Shown here: positions 13,557 to 14,251 of the stretch, in pieces
Layout of the letters: each line of letters begins with the position of its first letter
Numbering within the stretch: the stretch's first letter is position 1
Assembly: GCA_948896875.1 (NCBI GenBank)
Contig: CAQUWW010000073.1
Span: 1 to 14,251 of the forward strand
From: an uncultured Acetatifactor sp.
Lineage (GTDB): Bacteria; Bacillota; Clostridia; Lachnospirales; Lachnospiraceae
DNA length: 14,251 nt
Direction of reading: 5' to 3'
The notes under the pieces: generated by a model
Databases searched by the model: none
Told to the model about the DNA's origin: nothing
The model's input: only the letters and a program-made list of their open reading frames with translations
Position numbers and translations under genes: made by a program

Positions 13557-13941
13557 ATGAAAAAAGTTAGGATGAAAATGAGCAGAAAAATTTTCGCGTT
13601 GTTGCTGGCTGCAACGGTCGTGGCGTCGTCAATAGATCTGTTTCCCATTGGGGGGACTTCCGTGGCACTGGCTGCCGAAATGACCGATCCCACCCCGGAA
13701 ACTGCGGAGGAACAGGTGGAAGAAACGCAGGAAACCGGGGGAGAGCAGAAGAAGGAAACGCAGACAGGGCGACGCAGGAAGAACTTGATGGAACAGATAA
13801 CCCTGCTCAGGAGGTGCCTGACAGTACAAAGGATTCCACGCAGGAAGCAACGGATGGGACAGACAATCCCGCGCAAGGAGCGCCTGATGGGATAACCAAT
13901 CCTGCGCAGACCGATCCAGATGGGACAACGGATCCCGCCCA
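13557..13941 (+). pseudogene. Frameshifted secreted protein with acidic DGT-NPAQ repeats
   Basis: ATG 13557 has AAGGGA upstream. It begins with a clear signal peptide: basic MKKVRMKMSRK, a hydrophobic core FALLLAATVVA, and a likely cleavage after VALA near residue 40. An acidic Glu/Thr/Pro-rich stretch follows. After about 13769 the original frame turns basic (TGRRRKNL) and stops at 13895. The frame starting at 13769 continues the acidic style with repeats of DGTDNPAQ, DGITNPAQ and DGTTDPAQ until about 13941. Adding one G to the GGG at 13767-13769 would join ETQTG to ATQEELDG, so a one-base deletion there is the likely cause. The repeats resemble a cell-wall-spanning or linker region of a surface protein whose functional domain is missing. 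It could be a sequencing error or a phase-variable tract, but the next segment is also foreign to it. Confidence 0.6.
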
Positions 13942-13947
13942 GACAGT

Positions 13948-14121
13948 ACCGTTCTGTGCCTGTGGGGAGCGCCGGAAAAGATGTCGGTCATCTGCATCGA
14001 ACCCTGGAGCAGCACTTCGGACCGGACAGACACGGACCATATATGGAAAAATAAGCCGGGTATCCGCTGTGTGGAGGCGGGCGGGACAGATACTTATCTG
14101 CTGACTTTTCGGGTAGGGTAA
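13948..14121 (+). pseudogene. C-terminal remnant of a galactose mutarotase-like (aldose 1-epimerase family) protein
   Basis: In a third frame, different from both parts of the preceding ORF, 13948-14121 reads about 57 residues ending in TAA. They include VLCLWGAPEKMSVICIEPWS, then DTDHIW, NKPGIRCVEAGG and TYLLTFRVG. The CIEPW motif, preceded by an LW-containing strand and followed by a PGI...EAG...Y.LTF strand, is the usual C-terminal end of LacX/YeaD-type mutarotases of roughly 290 residues. There is no start codon or upstream mutarotase sequence. It appears to be the 3' scrap left when another sequence (the repeat-bearing secreted gene) replaced the rest. The junction lies near 13941-13950. 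Confidence 0.6.
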
Positions 14122-14251
14122 AAGCAATTGATGAAAGCGACCAGATCTGAAATGGCTATGCGCTGAATTGTAACAGTAGTAAAATAAGTTATAAAAAGTT
14201 TTGTTGCATTAACCGATATAAAATAATAAAATAGAGATAGAAAAGTATGAA
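14122..14251. other. AT-rich intergenic end of window
   Basis: No gene or strong structure is seen. The sequence is AT-rich and ends with an ATG at 14247 whose frame leaves the window. Its upstream AGAGATAGAAAAGT is a weak ribosome-binding site, so it may or may not begin a gene. Confidence 0.3.

Overview
The window looks like chromosomal DNA from a gut-type member of the Clostridia, most likely Lachnospiraceae. This is inferred from gene content (Uma2, Rpn-type nuclease, a VTC/DUF4956/CotH cluster, CocE-type hydrolase, AraC regulator), purine-rich Shine-Dalgarno sites, and a mosaic of moderate-GC and AT-rich genes. No RNA gene, phage gene or complete insertion sequence was recognised.

Layout. 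1-181: leader with a short imperfect direct repeat and a palindrome, then iolG (inositol 2-dehydrogenase family, 182-1192). 1329-5138: a consensus promoter followed by a tight AT-rich three-gene operon: a VTC-type polyphosphate polymerase domain protein, a DUF4956 membrane protein joined by an ATGA overlap, and a large secreted or membrane-anchored CotH-kinase protein with extra beta domains. 5145-5923: a second consensus promoter and a Uma2-family PD-(D/E)XK protein. 6076-6927 (minus strand): an AraC regulator, divergent from a three-gene catabolic-looking operon (7146-11592) that encodes an FGE/SUMF1-fold protein, a class-C beta-lactamase-like serine hydrolase and a CocE/NonD (X-Pro dipeptidyl-peptidase-like) hydrolase. 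The divergent gap holds three copies of an ATATGTT box, two exact TATAATAGAATCTAAAA repeats and a 12-bp hairpin. 11676-12935: promoter, a leader with competing hairpins, and an Rpn-family nuclease gene with an exact internal 36-bp tandem duplication.

12936-13556 has no gene but is rich in structure. It holds a 10-bp-stem inverted repeat, two near-identical 39-nt nested hairpins with a compensatory base-pair change, an enclosing 14-bp inverted repeat, a 16-bp perfect palindrome, and one copy of a 25-nt sequence whose other copy overlaps the end of the Uma2 gene 7.5 kb away. 13557-14121 is degenerate: a signal peptide and acidic Pro/Gln-rich repeats interrupted by a one-base frameshift, running into the C-terminal tail of a galactose-mutarotase-like protein in a third frame.

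The best candidates for something undescribed are the AraC-controlled FGE-like/serine hydrolase/CocE operon, the paired hairpin element beside the Rpn gene, and the VTC-DUF4956-CotH cell-surface module. All functional proposals come from motifs read by eye. No database search was run.
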